The notes: generated by a model from the sequence alone, not told the origin. Positions 33,256 to 43,181 are shown, counted from the stretch's first letter. The stretch is 64,000 bases of DNA from Phormidium sp. OSCR (GCA_001314905.1 LJZT01000006.1:18356-82355); one strand, 5' to 3'. Translations and numbers: made by a program.

Positions 33256-33269
33256 CCCAGTTCCCAACC

Positions 33270-36200
33270 ATGCTTAACCCCAAACTCGATCGCCTGTACC
33301 ACGAAATCAAAGGGGTTATCCTCGCCAAACAACATCCCGTGAGTGGATTACTCCCTGCCAGTACCGCCATCACCGAACATGGCGACTATACCGATGCTTG
33401 GGTCCGAGATAACGTCTATAGCATCTTAGCGGTTTGGGGGTTGGCCCTGGCGTACCGCAAAATTGATACGGAACAGGGACGAGCTTACGAACTCGAACAG
33501 AGTGTCGTCAAACTGATGCGGGGGTTGTTGCGTTCGATGATGAACCAAGCCCATAAAGTCGAACGCTTCAAACATACTCAAGATCCTCTCGATGCTCTTC
33601 ATGCCAAATACGATACCAGTAGCGGCAATCCTGTGGTCGGCGATCATGAATGGGGACATCTCCAGATTGACGCCACCTCGGTTTTTCTGGTGATGTTGTC
33701 CCAAATGACTGCTTCGGGACTGCAAATTGTCTTTAATTTGGATGAAGTCAATTTTGTGCAAAATTTGGTCTATTACATTGGCCGCACCTATCGCACTCCT
33801 GATTATGGAATTTGGGAACGGGGCAACAAAATTAATCATGGCAAGCCGGAACTTAATGCGAGTTCGGTGGGGATGGCAAAAGCGGCTTTGGAGTCGATGC
33901 AGGGGGTTAATTTATTTGGCAGTCGCGGGGATCAGGCTTCGGTGATTCATGTGGTTCCCGATGACATTGCCCGAGCGCGAATTACTTTAGAAGCCTTGCT
34001 TCCTCGTGAGTCAAACTCCAAGGAAGTCGATGCGGCGTTGTTGAGTGTGATTGGCTTCCCCGCCTTTGGGGTTGAGGATAGAAAGTTGCGCGATCGCACC
34101 CACCGTAAAATCGTCGATAAACTCGAAGGAAACTATGGCTGTAAACGCTTTCTTCGCGATGGTCATCAGACGGTCATTGAAGATAGTAACCGCCTCCATT
34201 ATGAGCCGCAAGAACTGCAACAGTTTGAAAATATTGAATGTGAATGGCCGCTCTTTTTCTGCTATTTATATTTAAATAATCTGTTCATGGGCAATCGGGA
34301 AGTTGCCCGTGAGTATGGACAGAAAATTCAAAACATTCTGGTGGATAAAGATGGCTGGAAACTTCTGCCAGAATTGTATTACGTTCCTGAAGAAGCATTA
34401 GAAGCTGAGCGAGAAAATCCTCATTCTCAAACTCGATTACCTAATGAAAATATCCCCTTGGTTTGGGCGCAAAGTCTTTATTGGCTTGGGGAAATTCTCG
34501 AAGAGGGATTGATTGATCTTGGAGATATCGACCCGCTAGGACGACATTTACACAAACGGAAACCGTATCCTTCTGTGGTTCAAGTGGCGCTGCTGGCTGA
34601 AGATGAAGACTTACAAGATGAACTCGCCAGTTATGGAATTGCGACAGAAACTCTTGCTGAAATTGAGCCAGTCAAACTCAGTGAAGCCCAAGAACTCGCT
34701 TGGATTTATCATCAAGTTGGGCGCAATGACAAACTTAATCTAACGGGCCGACCGATTCGTTTGGTTCGCAGTTTGACTACGGCTCAAGTCTTCCGCATTC
34801 GGGGCGATCGCGTCATGTTTTTGCCCTCATTTGTGAATCCACAGCAGTTTTATTTGACCCTAGATTATCACTTTCTAGTGGCTCAAATTGAAAGTGAAAT
34901 CTCTTACGTATCACGTCATTGGTATAACTTAGGTCGTCCCACCCTAGTTTTAATGTTAACCCGTAAATTAGTTGAGACGGGTCAAGAACCCTTATTACAA
35001 CTGATGTTGCAATTACGGGATGGCGATTGCAAAGGAACTCCCGTTCGTTTAGGGTCTCTCAATCAATTGATGTTGACCGCCGGAAGCGAGCGAATCGATG
35101 ATTTGGAAGACTTTGAATTTTCCCCACCCTCTAAAACTGAAGCCGAACTCCGCAGTTCCTATCTTCTCTACAATCCGGCCCAAAGTCGTCCCCTAACTCC
35201 CACCCAGGAGTTTAGCTTAGAATGCGAACGGGATGGCCAAGTGTTGATTCACCGTTTACGAGAGTCTGAAAATATCTACGAACAAGTTGAAATTCTCCAT
35301 GGCTTAGTTACCCTAGAAGGCTTAGACTTTGATACGGGGTTAGGGGAAGGAACCCCAGTGACTGTCGCCGATTTGCTCGAAGAACTCTATAACAAAGCCA
35401 GTCATAGTGATGTAGGCGATGCGGCCGACGTACAATGGTCGGTTGTTCGCTATGCAGCGGGGTTACTCGGTAAAGCCAGTTTAGGCTTAACCGAAGCCGT
35501 CACCGATATTGTGGTGCGTCAAAAACAGTTAGCGATTGGCAAATCCTACAGTGAGGAGTCGATGATCACCAGTCCCCTCCCTCATAACGAACTGATGGAG
35601 AAAATCAATCGCTTCTGTCATGAAGATGTCCGCGATCGCGTCCTGACTCAAGAAATTGCTATCTATCTCGGCTTAATGATTCAAGCTGAACCCAGCTTAT
35701 TCGATGGCTTGTTAACGCTGCGAGTTGGCTATCTCATTTTGCTGCTCACCAGTGAAATTGTCAGTGAATTTGCCATGACTCAGGATGAAGCCTACAGTCA
35801 ACTGATGCAACTGAGTCCCTTTGAGATTCAAACCCGCCTGCGGGATGCGATCGCCGGCTACACAGGCTTTAACCGTCGCCTACAAGAGCAAGAATCCCTC
35901 CATATCAAATCCTCCAAAACAACCATTAACTGGCGGGTTCTCCCCCAAGACATGACCGAAGAAACACCCCCCGACGACTGGTTACGTCAACGTCAACGAG
36001 ATGGGGCCGCCGGACGAGTTCCCAAACAGTTTTATCCCCGAGTCTGGCAAATCCTCCAACATTGTAAGGGCCTCGTCATTGGCGATAAACTCGAAAGTCG
36101 CAACCGCATCGAGAGCGAATATATCCTGGCCGAGATGACACCGGGAGAGAAAAACTTTGCCCTACGGGTTGAACGGCTATTAAACAAAATTCCCGCTCCC

Positions 36201-36518
36201 CAATATCGCCATCTCACCATTGAAGCCTTAATGGAATTACAGGCGATTTTCGATCGCAACCCCGAGTTAGAAATCGACGACTATATTGTCTTAGACATCC
36301 TCATTGGTCACGCCGTGCGCCTGTCTTGGCAACAGCGTTATCCCGAACGGATTGACCGCTATGATGAAGACCGAGCCGCCGCCTGGAGTCAGTTCTATGA
36401 AGCCTCGCCGCAAATTTGCGCCCAATTCATCGCCCAGGCCTTTGAATTCCTCAGCCAAGAACAAGACCAGTCGCCTCTAGTTGAGTTAGACCCACCAGTG
36501 GTCAACCATGAATCCTAG
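33270..36518 (+). CDS. Glycoside hydrolase family 15 / phosphorylase-kinase alpha-beta-like protein
   Basis: This 1082-aa protein begins at the ATG at 33270; a TTG-started frame reaching to 33129 runs through the tandem repeat and is an artefact. The N-terminal 400 residues match the (alpha/alpha)6 barrel of GH15 and the regulatory subunits of phosphorylase kinase ('YTDAWVRDNVYSILAVWGLALAY', 'DHEWGHLQIDATSVFLVML', 'YRTPDYGIWERG'). The C-terminal 600 residues are helical and resemble the kinase-subunit extension. It could trim glycogen or sense sugar; catalysis is not shown. It overlaps the convergent hydrolase gene by 4 bases. Confidence 0.8.
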   Translation: MLNPKLDRLYHEIKGVILAKQHPVSGLLPASTAITEHGDYTDAWVRDNVYSILAVWGLALAYRKIDTEQGRAYELEQSVVKLMRGLLRSMMNQAHKVERFKHTQDPLDALHAKYDTSSGNPVVGDHEWGHLQIDATSVFLVMLSQMTASGLQIVFNLDEVNFVQNLVYYIGRTYRTPDYGIWERGNKINHGKPELNASSVGMAKAALESMQGVNLFGSRGDQASVIHVVPDDIARARITLEALLPRESNSKEVDAALLSVIGFPAFGVEDRKLRDRTHRKIVDKLEGNYGCKRFLRDGHQTVIEDSNRLHYEPQELQQFENIECEWPLFFCYLYLNNLFMGNREVAREYGQKIQNILVDKDGWKLLPELYYVPEEALEAERENPHSQTRLPNENIPLVWAQSLYWLGEILEEGLIDLGDIDPLGRHLHKRKPYPSVVQVALLAEDEDLQDELASYGIATETLAEIEPVKLSEAQELAWIYHQVGRNDKLNLTGRPIRLVRSLTTAQVFRIRGDRVMFLPSFVNPQQFYLTLDYHFLVAQIESEISYVSRHWYNLGRPTLVLMLTRKLVETGQEPLLQLMLQLRDGDCKGTPVRLGSLNQLMLTAGSERIDDLEDFEFSPPSKTEAELRSSYLLYNPAQSRPLTPTQEFSLECERDGQVLIHRLRESENIYEQVEILHGLVTLEGLDFDTGLGEGTPVTVADLLEELYNKASHSDVGDAADVQWSVVRYAAGLLGKASLGLTEAVTDIVVRQKQLAIGKSYSEESMITSPLPHNELMEKINRFCHEDVRDRVLTQEIAIYLGLMIQAEPSLFDGLLTLRVGYLILLLTSEIVSEFAMTQDEAYSQLMQLSPFEIQTRLRDAIAGYTGFNRRLQEQESLHIKSSKTTINWRVLPQDMTEETPPDDWLRQRQRDGAAGRVPKQFYPRVWQILQHCKGLVIGDKLESRNRIESEYILAEMTPGEKNFALRVERLLNKIPAPQYRHLTIEALMELQAIFDRNPELEIDDYIVLDILIGHAVRLSWQQRYPERIDRYDEDRAAAWSQFYEASPQICAQFIAQAFEFLSQEQDQSPLVELDPPVVNHES

Positions 36519-37399
36519 GCCACTTCATCGGCAGCGTCATCCCCCACAATCGTGGTGTTAATAATCTCATCGAGATGGTGCAGCAATTGGTCGGTCTGTT
36601 CCAACATCGAGAGGTGGCCGCAGCCGTCGATTTCGATGACATTAGCGCCGCAACAGCGTTTGAAAAGGGGGTGAAAACTGGCTAAATGATGGACATATTT
36701 CGGTTCCATAATCATATCCTTGGCCCCGGCAATGAAATAGACCGGTTGCTGAAGCTGGGAGACAATATGGGGCAGACGATGCACCTCCTCCTCCGTCGTC
36801 GAGTCAAGAAGCGCCCCTAGGGCGGCATCCGCATCGGCCATCACCCAATCAATGACTCGTTGTTGTCCCCAAGCAAAGGATAGAGGCTGAGCTACAGCGG
36901 CTCGGGTAAACAGCCAACAAATGGCAGAAACTTGACTGAACCAGCGCCATCGCCATTGGACAATCCGCTGGCCGACGGCTCGGAAGCGTTCAAATTCTTC
37001 TTTGAGGTAAATTCCACCGCCGGCGTTGACACAAACAACTCCTTTCACCCGCTCAGGGAATAAATGAGCCGTCCACAACGCCAAGGTGCCACCGAGGGAA
37101 TGGCCCACGAGCCAAACCTCATTGAGATTGAGTTGTTCGAGCAGGTGGTCTAGGTCTTTGGCATAGTCGGCGGGACTATACCCCATGGGAGACGGACAAT
37201 CTGGGGACAGTTGGGAGTCGCCAAAGCCCCGTAAATCGTAACTTAAGCATTGGTGCGATCGCGATAGGCGATCGATGGCAGGCTGCCAATAGTGACGACT
37301 AAGCAGCCAACCGTGAATGAAGACCAACACAGAACCGTTAGGGACGGGATCAGTTAACTCGTAAACGTGTTTGACCCCAAGGATATCAATGGTTGCCAT
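36515..37399 (-). CDS. Alpha/beta-fold hydrolase
   Basis: This 294-aa alpha/beta hydrolase has oxyanion motif 'FIHGWLLSRHYWQ', nucleophile elbow GHSLGG, and an acid-His end ('YFIAGAKDMIM' and 'DGCGHLSMLEQ'). A cap domain lies between about residues 130 and 210. It resembles the cyanobacterial haloalkane-dehalogenase/esterase-like proteins; the substrate is unknown. The stop overlaps that of the GH15-like gene. Confidence 0.88.
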   Translation of the reverse strand: MATIDILGVKHVYELTDPVPNGSVLVFIHGWLLSRHYWQPAIDRLSRSHQCLSYDLRGFGDSQLSPDCPSPMGYSPADYAKDLDHLLEQLNLNEVWLVGHSLGGTLALWTAHLFPERVKGVVCVNAGGGIYLKEEFERFRAVGQRIVQWRWRWFSQVSAICWLFTRAAVAQPLSFAWGQQRVIDWVMADADAALGALLDSTTEEEVHRLPHIVSQLQQPVYFIAGAKDMIMEPKYVHHLASFHPLFKRCCGANVIEIDGCGHLSMLEQTDQLLHHLDEIINTTIVGDDAADEVA

Positions 37400-37463
37400 G
37401 ACTCCATCATAACGCCAAGGGGACCCCTTTTTCCGCTACAACCCTTTGAGGGGGTGAGCTAAC

Positions 37464-38462
37464 TTAGGAATTTCCTTGACGCATCTGTTCCATATAGGAG
37501 CGAGGGGTGAGGCGGCGGGCCAGATTCCAGAGTTGGCCGCGAACAGCGGCGGGAAGGTAAGACAGGGTCAGGCCAAACATGGCTTTACGATTGGAGGCAT
37601 CCTGTTGTCGATAGTCTCGTAAAATCTCTCGCCCTTGATGCAGCTGATTGGCTTCGATGTAGCGTAGGCCGAGTAATAGGCGGGTGTCTTGGAGACGCTG
37701 TTGGCGGTTTTGTTCTAAGGAGGCGCGGTCGTGAAAGTCGAAATACTCTAGGTATTTGAGTTTATCTTCGAGATAGCGGATATCCCGCTGAAGATTTTGC
37801 TGTTCGGCGTGGACTCGATATTCCATGAGACAGTCATCGAGGTAATAGCCGACGTTTCCGGCCAGGGCCAGCCGCACTAAGAGGTCATTGTCTTCGCAGT
37901 TTTGTAAATCGGCCCGCATGAACCCCACCGCGTCTAAGGCGGGTTTGCGAAAGAGGGTGGTTCCCACTTGCAGACTTTGCTGAATAAATACTACTTCTAG
38001 CAAGTTTTCGATGATGCCGGTCGAGAGGGAGTCACGTCCCCAATAGCGAGAGTTTTTTCGGGTGGCTTCAGCATCTCGTTGGTTGCTTTCATCAATCAGC
38101 CAATGGTCGCAACTGACAAAATCGACCTGGGTCTGGTTATCTAGGATGGCCACCATCTGGGTGAGAAATTCCGGGGTGAGGCGATCGTCGTCGTCAAATT
38201 TGATAAAGTAGTCTCCTTCGGCGGCATCAAAACCGGAGCGCATGTTGTTGCTTTTGCCGATATTTTGGGGATGGCGTAGGTAACGGATGCGATCGTCTTG
38301 CTGTTCGTAGGCCTGCATTAAGGTGGGGGTTTCGTCGGTAGACCCATCATCACAGACAATCAGTTGCCAATCCTGAAATGATTGTTTGAGGACACTGTCT
38401 ACGGCAAAGGGAAGCAGGGTTTGCCGGTTATAGGTGGGGATACAAACGCTAACTTTAGGCAT
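37464..38462 (-). CDS. Family 2 glycosyltransferase
   Basis: This 332-aa GT-A enzyme starts at the ATG at 38462. Motifs are 'VSVCIPTYNRQTLLPFAVDSVL', 'CDDGSTDET', 'RYLRHPQNIGKSNN' and the metal-binding 'FIKFDDDDRLTPEF'. No transmembrane segment is visible, so it is a soluble or peripheral sugar transferase, perhaps for exopolysaccharide or LPS. No other glycan genes surround it. The C-terminal 'YMEQMRQ' helix is unremarkable. Confidence 0.9.
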   Translation of the reverse strand: MPKVSVCIPTYNRQTLLPFAVDSVLKQSFQDWQLIVCDDGSTDETPTLMQAYEQQDDRIRYLRHPQNIGKSNNMRSGFDAAEGDYFIKFDDDDRLTPEFLTQMVAILDNQTQVDFVSCDHWLIDESNQRDAEATRKNSRYWGRDSLSTGIIENLLEVVFIQQSLQVGTTLFRKPALDAVGFMRADLQNCEDNDLLVRLALAGNVGYYLDDCLMEYRVHAEQQNLQRDIRYLEDKLKYLEYFDFHDRASLEQNRQQRLQDTRLLLGLRYIEANQLHQGREILRDYRQQDASNRKAMFGLTLSYLPAAVRGQLWNLARRLTPRSYMEQMRQGNS

Positions 38463-38643
38463 TAACAACTTAGCATCAACAACTTAGGGGGCAAACTTAG
38501 GGGGCAAGATCGATACTTTGGAGGCGATCGCCTCTAGTATAGTCTGGCAGGTCTGCGATCGCCGTAGCCGGCCGTTAAAAACCCGCGCCAAAGCAGATTG
38601 CTTCGTTGCGGGTCGCGTTAGCCTTTAAGCTATTGGGATACAA

Positions 38644-38672
38644 GACGCTGACCGACTCACTCAGTCAGCGTC
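38644..38672 (-). terminator. Hairpin downstream of petF
   Basis: GACGCTGAC (38644-38652) and GTCAGCGTC (38664-38672) form a perfect 9-bp stem 19 bases after the petF stop codon. The T-run behind it on the minus strand is weak. Confidence 0.55.
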
Positions 38673-38690
38673 GCACCTTAAAAAACTTGT

Positions 38691-38990
38691 CTAGTACAGC
38701 GCTTCTTCTTGGTGGGTTTCGATGGTGCAGTCAGAGGTGGGGTAAGCCACGCAAGTCAGCACGTAACCCGCTTCAATCTGGTCATCATCGAGGAAGGATT
38801 GGTCAGACTGATCGATGCTTCCTTCAGTGAGTTTACCAGCGCAGGTCGAGCAAGCACCGGCACGGCAGGAGTAAGGCAGATCTAAACCTTGCTCTTCGGC
38901 GACATCGAGGATGTACTCGTCATCGGGAACTTCGATCGTCGTGTTGAGACCTTGCTCTTCGTTAACGAGCGTGACCTTGTAAGTAGCCAT
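38691..38990 (-). CDS. petF: Plant-type [2Fe-2S] ferredoxin
   Basis: This 99-aa ferredoxin starts at the ATG at 38990, with GAGAGG eight bases ahead. Ligands are in [12 protein letters not shown] plus the distal Cys in '[13 protein letters not shown]', as in PetF1, the main acceptor of photosystem I electrons. '[19 protein letters not shown]' at the N-terminus and '[10 protein letters not shown]' at the C-terminus match the housekeeping type closely. The neighbouring bvdR is a plausible consumer of ferredoxin-linked reductant in bilin metabolism, but bvdR itself uses NAD(P)H. Confidence 0.96.
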   Translation of the reverse strand: MATYKVTLVNEEQGLNTTIEVPDDEYILDVAEEQGLDLPYSCRAGACSTCAGKLTEGSIDQSDQSFLDDDQIEAGYVLTCVAYPTSDCTIETHQEEALY

Positions 38991-39244
38991 GAAATGATCC
39001 TCTCTATATCTATAAGTTTTCCTGATCCTACAAATCGGAGTCTGGGACACCGACCTGAGTTGTTTAGGTATCTTCTATCTCTGATATTACGGGAAAAGCT
39101 AACGGATGCAACCCCTAGATCGGGAATCGTTGTAACGAAATTTATTATAATAATTCCTAATTCAATGCGGATTTGCTTATGGATCGCATCAGGCTAATCT
39201 GAAAATCCGTTAATCCAAGTCTTGGGGTCTCAACAACTCAAGGC

Positions 39245-39274
39245 TTGGACAGAACTAGGTTACAGTGATGTAAT
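39245..39274 (+). promoter_or_regulatory. Possible promoter of bvdR
   Basis: TTGGAC (39245-39250) and TGTAAT (39269-39274) are 18 bases apart, 29 bases before the bvdR ATG. The -35 match is weak. The rest of the 313-base gap shared with petF shows no gene. Confidence 0.35.
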
Positions 39275-39303
39275 ACGCAGGCTGAGACTAGAGAAACAGG
39301 GAA

Positions 39304-40305
39304 ATGCTCGAAGAACCGCCGATTCGCGTAGGTTTAGTGGGAACTGGGTTTGTCGCTCGCTGGCGATCGCAGGCCCTCGAACGAGATCCCCGCGCTCAGC
39401 TCGTGGCTGTGGCGGGCCGCACCTGGGAGAGCGCCTGTGAGTTTGCTCAAACCTGGGAGGCGGTTCCCTGTCCAAGTTGGCAACACCTCGTCGAACGCGA
39501 AGATCTCGATCTGGTGGTGATCTCAAGTCTAAATCATCAGCGGGCGGCGATCGCCCAAGCGGCCCTAGAGCAGCAAAAACACGTTGTGGCGGAATATCCC
39601 CTGGCCCTAAATCCCGCCCAAGCTCAAGCTCTTCTCGCTCTGGCTAACCAGCAGCAGAGATTGCTGCATATCGCCCATATCGAACTCCTCGGAGGACTGC
39701 ACCAGGCCTTTCTGGACTATCTGCCCCATCTCGGCGGGGTTAGTGATGTTCGTTATTGCACCATTAACCCCAAACATCCCGCTCCTCGCCGTTGGACCTA
39801 TTCCCTAGAGCAATTTGGCTTTCCCCTCATCGGCGCTCTCTCGCGACTGCATCGTCTGGTATCTGTTTTTGGTCAAGTCGAGTCTGTGACCGCCCAGGCT
39901 CGTATTTGGCCCGGGGCCGAGTCAGACTATTATCGAGCCTGTCTGTGCAAAGCTCAATTACGGTTCACCTCGGGAGTCTTTGCCGATGTGATTTATGGTA
40001 AGGGCGATCGCTTTACCGAGAAAGAACATCTCCTAGAAGCGCGAGGCGTCGGGGGCCTGCTGCATCTGACCCCCGACGGCGGCCAATTGCGTCAGGGTGA
40101 GCAACACGAGGCGATCGCTGTCGGCTCTCGACGAGGCCTCTTTGCCCAAGATATGCAGCGAGTCTTAGATTATCTGTGTCAGGGGCGACCTCTCTATCTC
40201 GATCCTCGTCAAAGCCTCTATACCCTCAGCGTGGCTGAAGCCGTCCGCCAAGCGGCCAGCCAAGATGGCTCTGTACGCTTAGGGGATGGGGACGGTTTCG
40301 AGTAA
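39304..40305 (+). CDS. bvdR: Biliverdin reductase
   Basis: This 333-aa Gfo/Idh/MocA-type oxidoreductase closely follows cyanobacterial BvdR, which reduces biliverdin IXalpha to bilirubin and is needed for normal phycobiliprotein synthesis. Landmarks include 'VGLVGTGFVARWRSQAL', 'HVVAEYPLAL', 'HIAHIELLGGLHQAF', 'PAPRRWTYSLEQFGFPLIGALSR', 'ADVIYGKGD' and 'GSRRGLFAQDMQRVLDYL'. The Rossmann GxGxxA-type turn is GTGFVA. It overlaps the convergent moxR gene by 27 bases at the 3' end. Confidence 0.9.
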   Translation: MLEEPPIRVGLVGTGFVARWRSQALERDPRAQLVAVAGRTWESACEFAQTWEAVPCPSWQHLVEREDLDLVVISSLNHQRAAIAQAALEQQKHVVAEYPLALNPAQAQALLALANQQQRLLHIAHIELLGGLHQAFLDYLPHLGGVSDVRYCTINPKHPAPRRWTYSLEQFGFPLIGALSRLHRLVSVFGQVESVTAQARIWPGAESDYYRACLCKAQLRFTSGVFADVIYGKGDRFTEKEHLLEARGVGGLLHLTPDGGQLRQGEQHEAIAVGSRRGLFAQDMQRVLDYLCQGRPLYLDPRQSLYTLSVAEAVRQAASQDGSVRLGDGDGFE

Positions 40306-41193
40306 GCGGGCAATAATCGCCTCTCCCTTACGACCCCCGGCGGGAATCAGACGGTGAGTTAGCACATAGGGAGCCATGAATTTCACGTCATCGGGACTGG
40401 TATAGGTCCGTCCTTCTAGGAAGCCATAGGCTTGACTGGCCCGTTGTAGGGCCACGGCACCTCGGGGACTGACCCCAAGGGTCACATCATCATCGACGCG
40501 GGTGCTACGGACTAAATTCACCATATACTGCTGCAAAGGAGCCTCCACAGTCACCGTAGCCACCTGTTGGCTGAGGTGGTGTAACTCTTCGAGACTCAAA
40601 CAGGGTTGGAGTTGGTCCACAGGGATACGGCTGGCTAATCCCTGCAACATTTGTAGTTCTTCGGCCTCACTGGGGTAGCCAAGGGACAGTGAGAGCATGA
40701 AGCGATCCATTTGTGCTTCGGGAAGGGGGAAGGTTCCTTGATATTCGATGGGGTTTTGGGTGGCGATGGTGAAAAACGGCTGTGGAACCCGTCGCGATTG
40801 GCCATCGACGGTGACTTGTTTTTCTTCCATCACTTCGAGGAGGGCCGATTGGGTGCGGGGGGTGGCCCGGTTAATTTCGTCGGCCAGTAAGACGTTGGCG
40901 AAGACGGGACCGGGTAGAAATTCAAAGCTACCGCTTTGGGGGTTCCAGATGTTCGTGCCGGTAATATCGGTGGGGAGAAGGTCTGGGGTACATTGGATGC
41001 GCTGAAATTTACCGCCAATCGATTGAGCTAGGGACTTGGCCAGGAGGGTTTTACCGACACCGGGGACATCTTCGAGGAGGGCATGGCCCCCGGCTAGGAG
41101 GGCGACGATGACTAAGCGCACGGCCTCATCTTTGCCCACGAGAGTTTTGCTGAGGTTGTCACGGAGTCGTTGTAGGGGTTGTAGATGATCCAT
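40279..41193 (-). CDS. MoxR-family AAA+ ATPase
   Basis: This 304-aa protein starts at the ATG at 41193; the longer frame to 41376 overlaps ribF out of family register. It has Walker A DVPGVGKT, Walker B 'VLLADEINRA', sensor 'FTIATQNPIEYQGTFPLPEAQMDRF' and an arginine finger, all typical of MoxR. Such ATPases help assemble or activate metal enzymes and often work with von Willebrand factor A proteins; none lies beside it here. It follows ribF by only 8 bases, so the two may be cotranscribed. Confidence 0.9.
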   Translation of the reverse strand: MDHLQPLQRLRDNLSKTLVGKDEAVRLVIVALLAGGHALLEDVPGVGKTLLAKSLAQSIGGKFQRIQCTPDLLPTDITGTNIWNPQSGSFEFLPGPVFANVLLADEINRATPRTQSALLEVMEEKQVTVDGQSRRVPQPFFTIATQNPIEYQGTFPLPEAQMDRFMLSLSLGYPSEAEELQMLQGLASRIPVDQLQPCLSLEELHHLSQQVATVTVEAPLQQYMVNLVRSTRVDDDVTLGVSPRGAVALQRASQAYGFLEGRTYTSPDDVKFMAPYVLTHRLIPAGGRKGEAIIARLLETVPIP

Positions 41194-41201
41194 GATGGCA
41201 G

Positions 41202-42227
41202 TTACGGGGTGAGGGATGATTCGGGGTTGGGGAGTGAGTCTAGGTGCGATCGCGCGGTTTGGCAGTCTTGGCGAATTTGGGCTGTTAGGGCATCGAGGCC
41301 GGGGAACTGCTGTTCGGGACGTAGAAAGGTCATTAGATGCAGGCTGAGGGGGCGATCGTAGAGGTCGCCGTCCCAATCGAGGAGATGGACTTCGACGCTC
41401 GGGCGATCGCCGGCGACGGTGGGGCGACAGCCGAGATTCATGACACCGGGGTGGTGGCTGCCATCGTCGAGTTGAACCCAGGTGCTGTAAACGCCCCAGT
41501 GGGGTAGAAATTTATCGTCGGGAAGTTTCAGGTTGGCGGTGGGGAAGCCGAGGGTGCGACCGAGTTGTTGTCCGAGTTCCACGGTTCCGTCGAGGCGATA
41601 GGGACGACCAAGGAGGCGGTTGGCGTGTTGGATTTGTCCGGCGGCTAGGGCTTGGCGAATGGTGGAACTACTGATGCGATCGCCATCGAGTTCTTGTAGG
41701 CCGGTGATGCAGGTTTCGATGTGGTACTGTTGGCCAATCTGTCGCAGCCGCTGAGAGTTGCCAGAGCGATTGCGGCCGAAGTGAAAGTTTTCACCGACGC
41801 TGACCCGTTGAGCGTTGAGATAGCGGCGCAGAATTTCTTCGACGAAGGCTTCGGGGCTAAGGCGGGCTAAGGCTTCGGTGAAGGGAAGCAGTACCAATTG
41901 TTCGACGCCGAGCGATCGCAACTGCTCAACTTTTTCCTTCACCGGGGTCAGCAACGGTTGCCGTTGCCCGCTAAAAAACTCTTGGGGATGGGGGCTAAAG
42001 GAGACGACGGTGGCGTAGCTGCGATCGCCGCGCTCTGGTTTCAGGCGAGATCTCGGGTCAGGGTCACGACCTTCGCCGAGAACCTGAGAGACGGATAAAT
42101 CCCGTTGAGGGGTCTGATGGAGAATTTTTGCAATCACCGCTTGATGGCCAAGATGCACACCATCAAAATTCCCTAAGGCAACATTAGCGGGACTCAGGGC
42201 GGTTGTTAAAGAGGATGTGACCCACAC
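41202..42227 (-). CDS. ribF: Bifunctional riboflavin kinase / FAD synthetase
   Basis: RibF phosphorylates riboflavin to FMN and adenylates it to FAD. The 341-aa protein has an adenylyltransferase half ('VALGNFDGVHLGHQAVI', 'SFSPHPQEFF', 'GENFHFGRNRSGN', 'ISSSTIR') and a kinase half ('GRTLGFPTANL', 'GVYSTWV', 'PSVEVHLLDW'). The start is GTG. An extra stretch of about 25 residues, near 42-68 ('LSVSQVLGEGRDPDPRSRLK'), is inserted before 'TVVSFSPHP', where most RibFs have a short loop. I see no sign that it breaks the fold. Confidence 0.93.
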   Translation of the reverse strand: MWVTSSLTTALSPANVALGNFDGVHLGHQAVIAKILHQTPQRDLSVSQVLGEGRDPDPRSRLKPERGDRSYATVVSFSPHPQEFFSGQRQPLLTPVKEKVEQLRSLGVEQLVLLPFTEALARLSPEAFVEEILRRYLNAQRVSVGENFHFGRNRSGNSQRLRQIGQQYHIETCITGLQELDGDRISSSTIRQALAAGQIQHANRLLGRPYRLDGTVELGQQLGRTLGFPTANLKLPDDKFLPHWGVYSTWVQLDDGSHHPGVMNLGCRPTVAGDRPSVEVHLLDWDGDLYDRPLSLHLMTFLRPEQQFPGLDALTAQIRQDCQTARSHLDSLPNPESSLTP

Positions 42228-42293
42228 AGGCGTTGTACGGTAAACAAGAACGACGGAACATCCGGGATTGGCTCGACGGGTCTCCCAGTTGAA

Positions 42294-43181
42294 TCAAACT
42301 TTAGCATGGGCCGGCATGAAGGCACCGGGTGAGGGAGCAATCACGACGGTCATTCCTTCTCGCGCCAGGAGACTACTACTAAAGGCGGCTTTCACCTGTT
42401 CCCCCATGTGATCGAGAAATTCATCGTTATGGAGTGGATCGTGATGGAAAATGACCAGGCGTTTCACATTGGCGGCCTTGGCCACTTTCACGGCTTCTTG
42501 CCAGGTCGAATGTCCCCAGCCTTTCTTACTGGTTTTAGGATGATGATATTCGTCATCCGTATAGGTGGCGTCGTAAATCACCACATCGGCGTCTTGAGCC
42601 AGTTTGAGAACATTGGGGTCGAGGCGATCGCCATAATGTTCGGTATCTGTGATGTAGGCGGCGGCGTAGTTTTTCCAATTGACTCGGTAGCCAACGGCTT
42701 CTCCTGGATGATTCAGATGGGCGGTTTCGACACGAACCTCACCGAGTTGAATCGGCTCACCCACGGTAATATCGTTGAAATCCAGTTGCGCCCCCATAAT
42801 TTGTAACGGTACTGGAAAGTTCGGGTGCAGCATCTGATCATTGAGTCGTTGCTCAATGGTTGCCCCGTTGGGGGCGATCGCACCATAAATATGAAATGTA
42901 TTCCCTTTAATGAAGGCGGGGATGAAAAAGGGAAAGCCTTGAATATGGTCCCAATGGGTATGCGTGAAAAAGAGACTGGCTTGGATGGGCATTTGTGACA
43001 GGAGATTCTGGCCGAGGACACGTAGGCCTGTTCCTCCGTCAAAAATAAGGCGCTCACTGCCAACGCGCATCTCAACACAAGGCGTATTTCCGCCGTATCG
43101 GACTGTTTCGGGTCCAGGACAGGCAATACTACCTCTAACGCCCCAGAAATGAACCGTGAATTGGTCGTTCATGCTAGACAT
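42294..43181 (-). CDS. MBL-fold metallohydrolase
   Basis: This 295-aa metallo-beta-lactamase-fold hydrolase starts at the ATG at 43181; a TTG-started extension is likely spurious. It has 'TVHFWGVRGSIACPGPET', the dinuclear metal motif FFTHTHWDHIQGF, further ligands in 'HLNHPGEAVGY', 'YITDTEHYG' and 'VIFHHDP'. This arrangement is near RNase-Z-like/PhnP-like phosphodiesterases. In cyanobacteria such proteins are suspected cyclic-nucleotide or phosphonate-type phosphodiesterases; the substrate here is unknown. Confidence 0.85.
   Translation of the reverse strand: MSSMNDQFTVHFWGVRGSIACPGPETVRYGGNTPCVEMRVGSERLIFDGGTGLRVLGQNLLSQMPIQASLFFTHTHWDHIQGFPFFIPAFIKGNTFHIYGAIAPNGATIEQRLNDQMLHPNFPVPLQIMGAQLDFNDITVGEPIQLGEVRVETAHLNHPGEAVGYRVNWKNYAAAYITDTEHYGDRLDPNVLKLAQDADVVIYDATYTDDEYHHPKTSKKGWGHSTWQEAVKVAKAANVKRLVIFHHDPLHNDEFLDHMGEQVKAAFSSSLLAREGMTVVIAPSPGAFMPAHAKV

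Noticed and set aside
33129..33269. N-terminal extension of the GH15-like protein
   Set aside because: Encoded by the 65-bp tandem repeat and started by TTG. Conserved sequence begins at the ATG at 33270.
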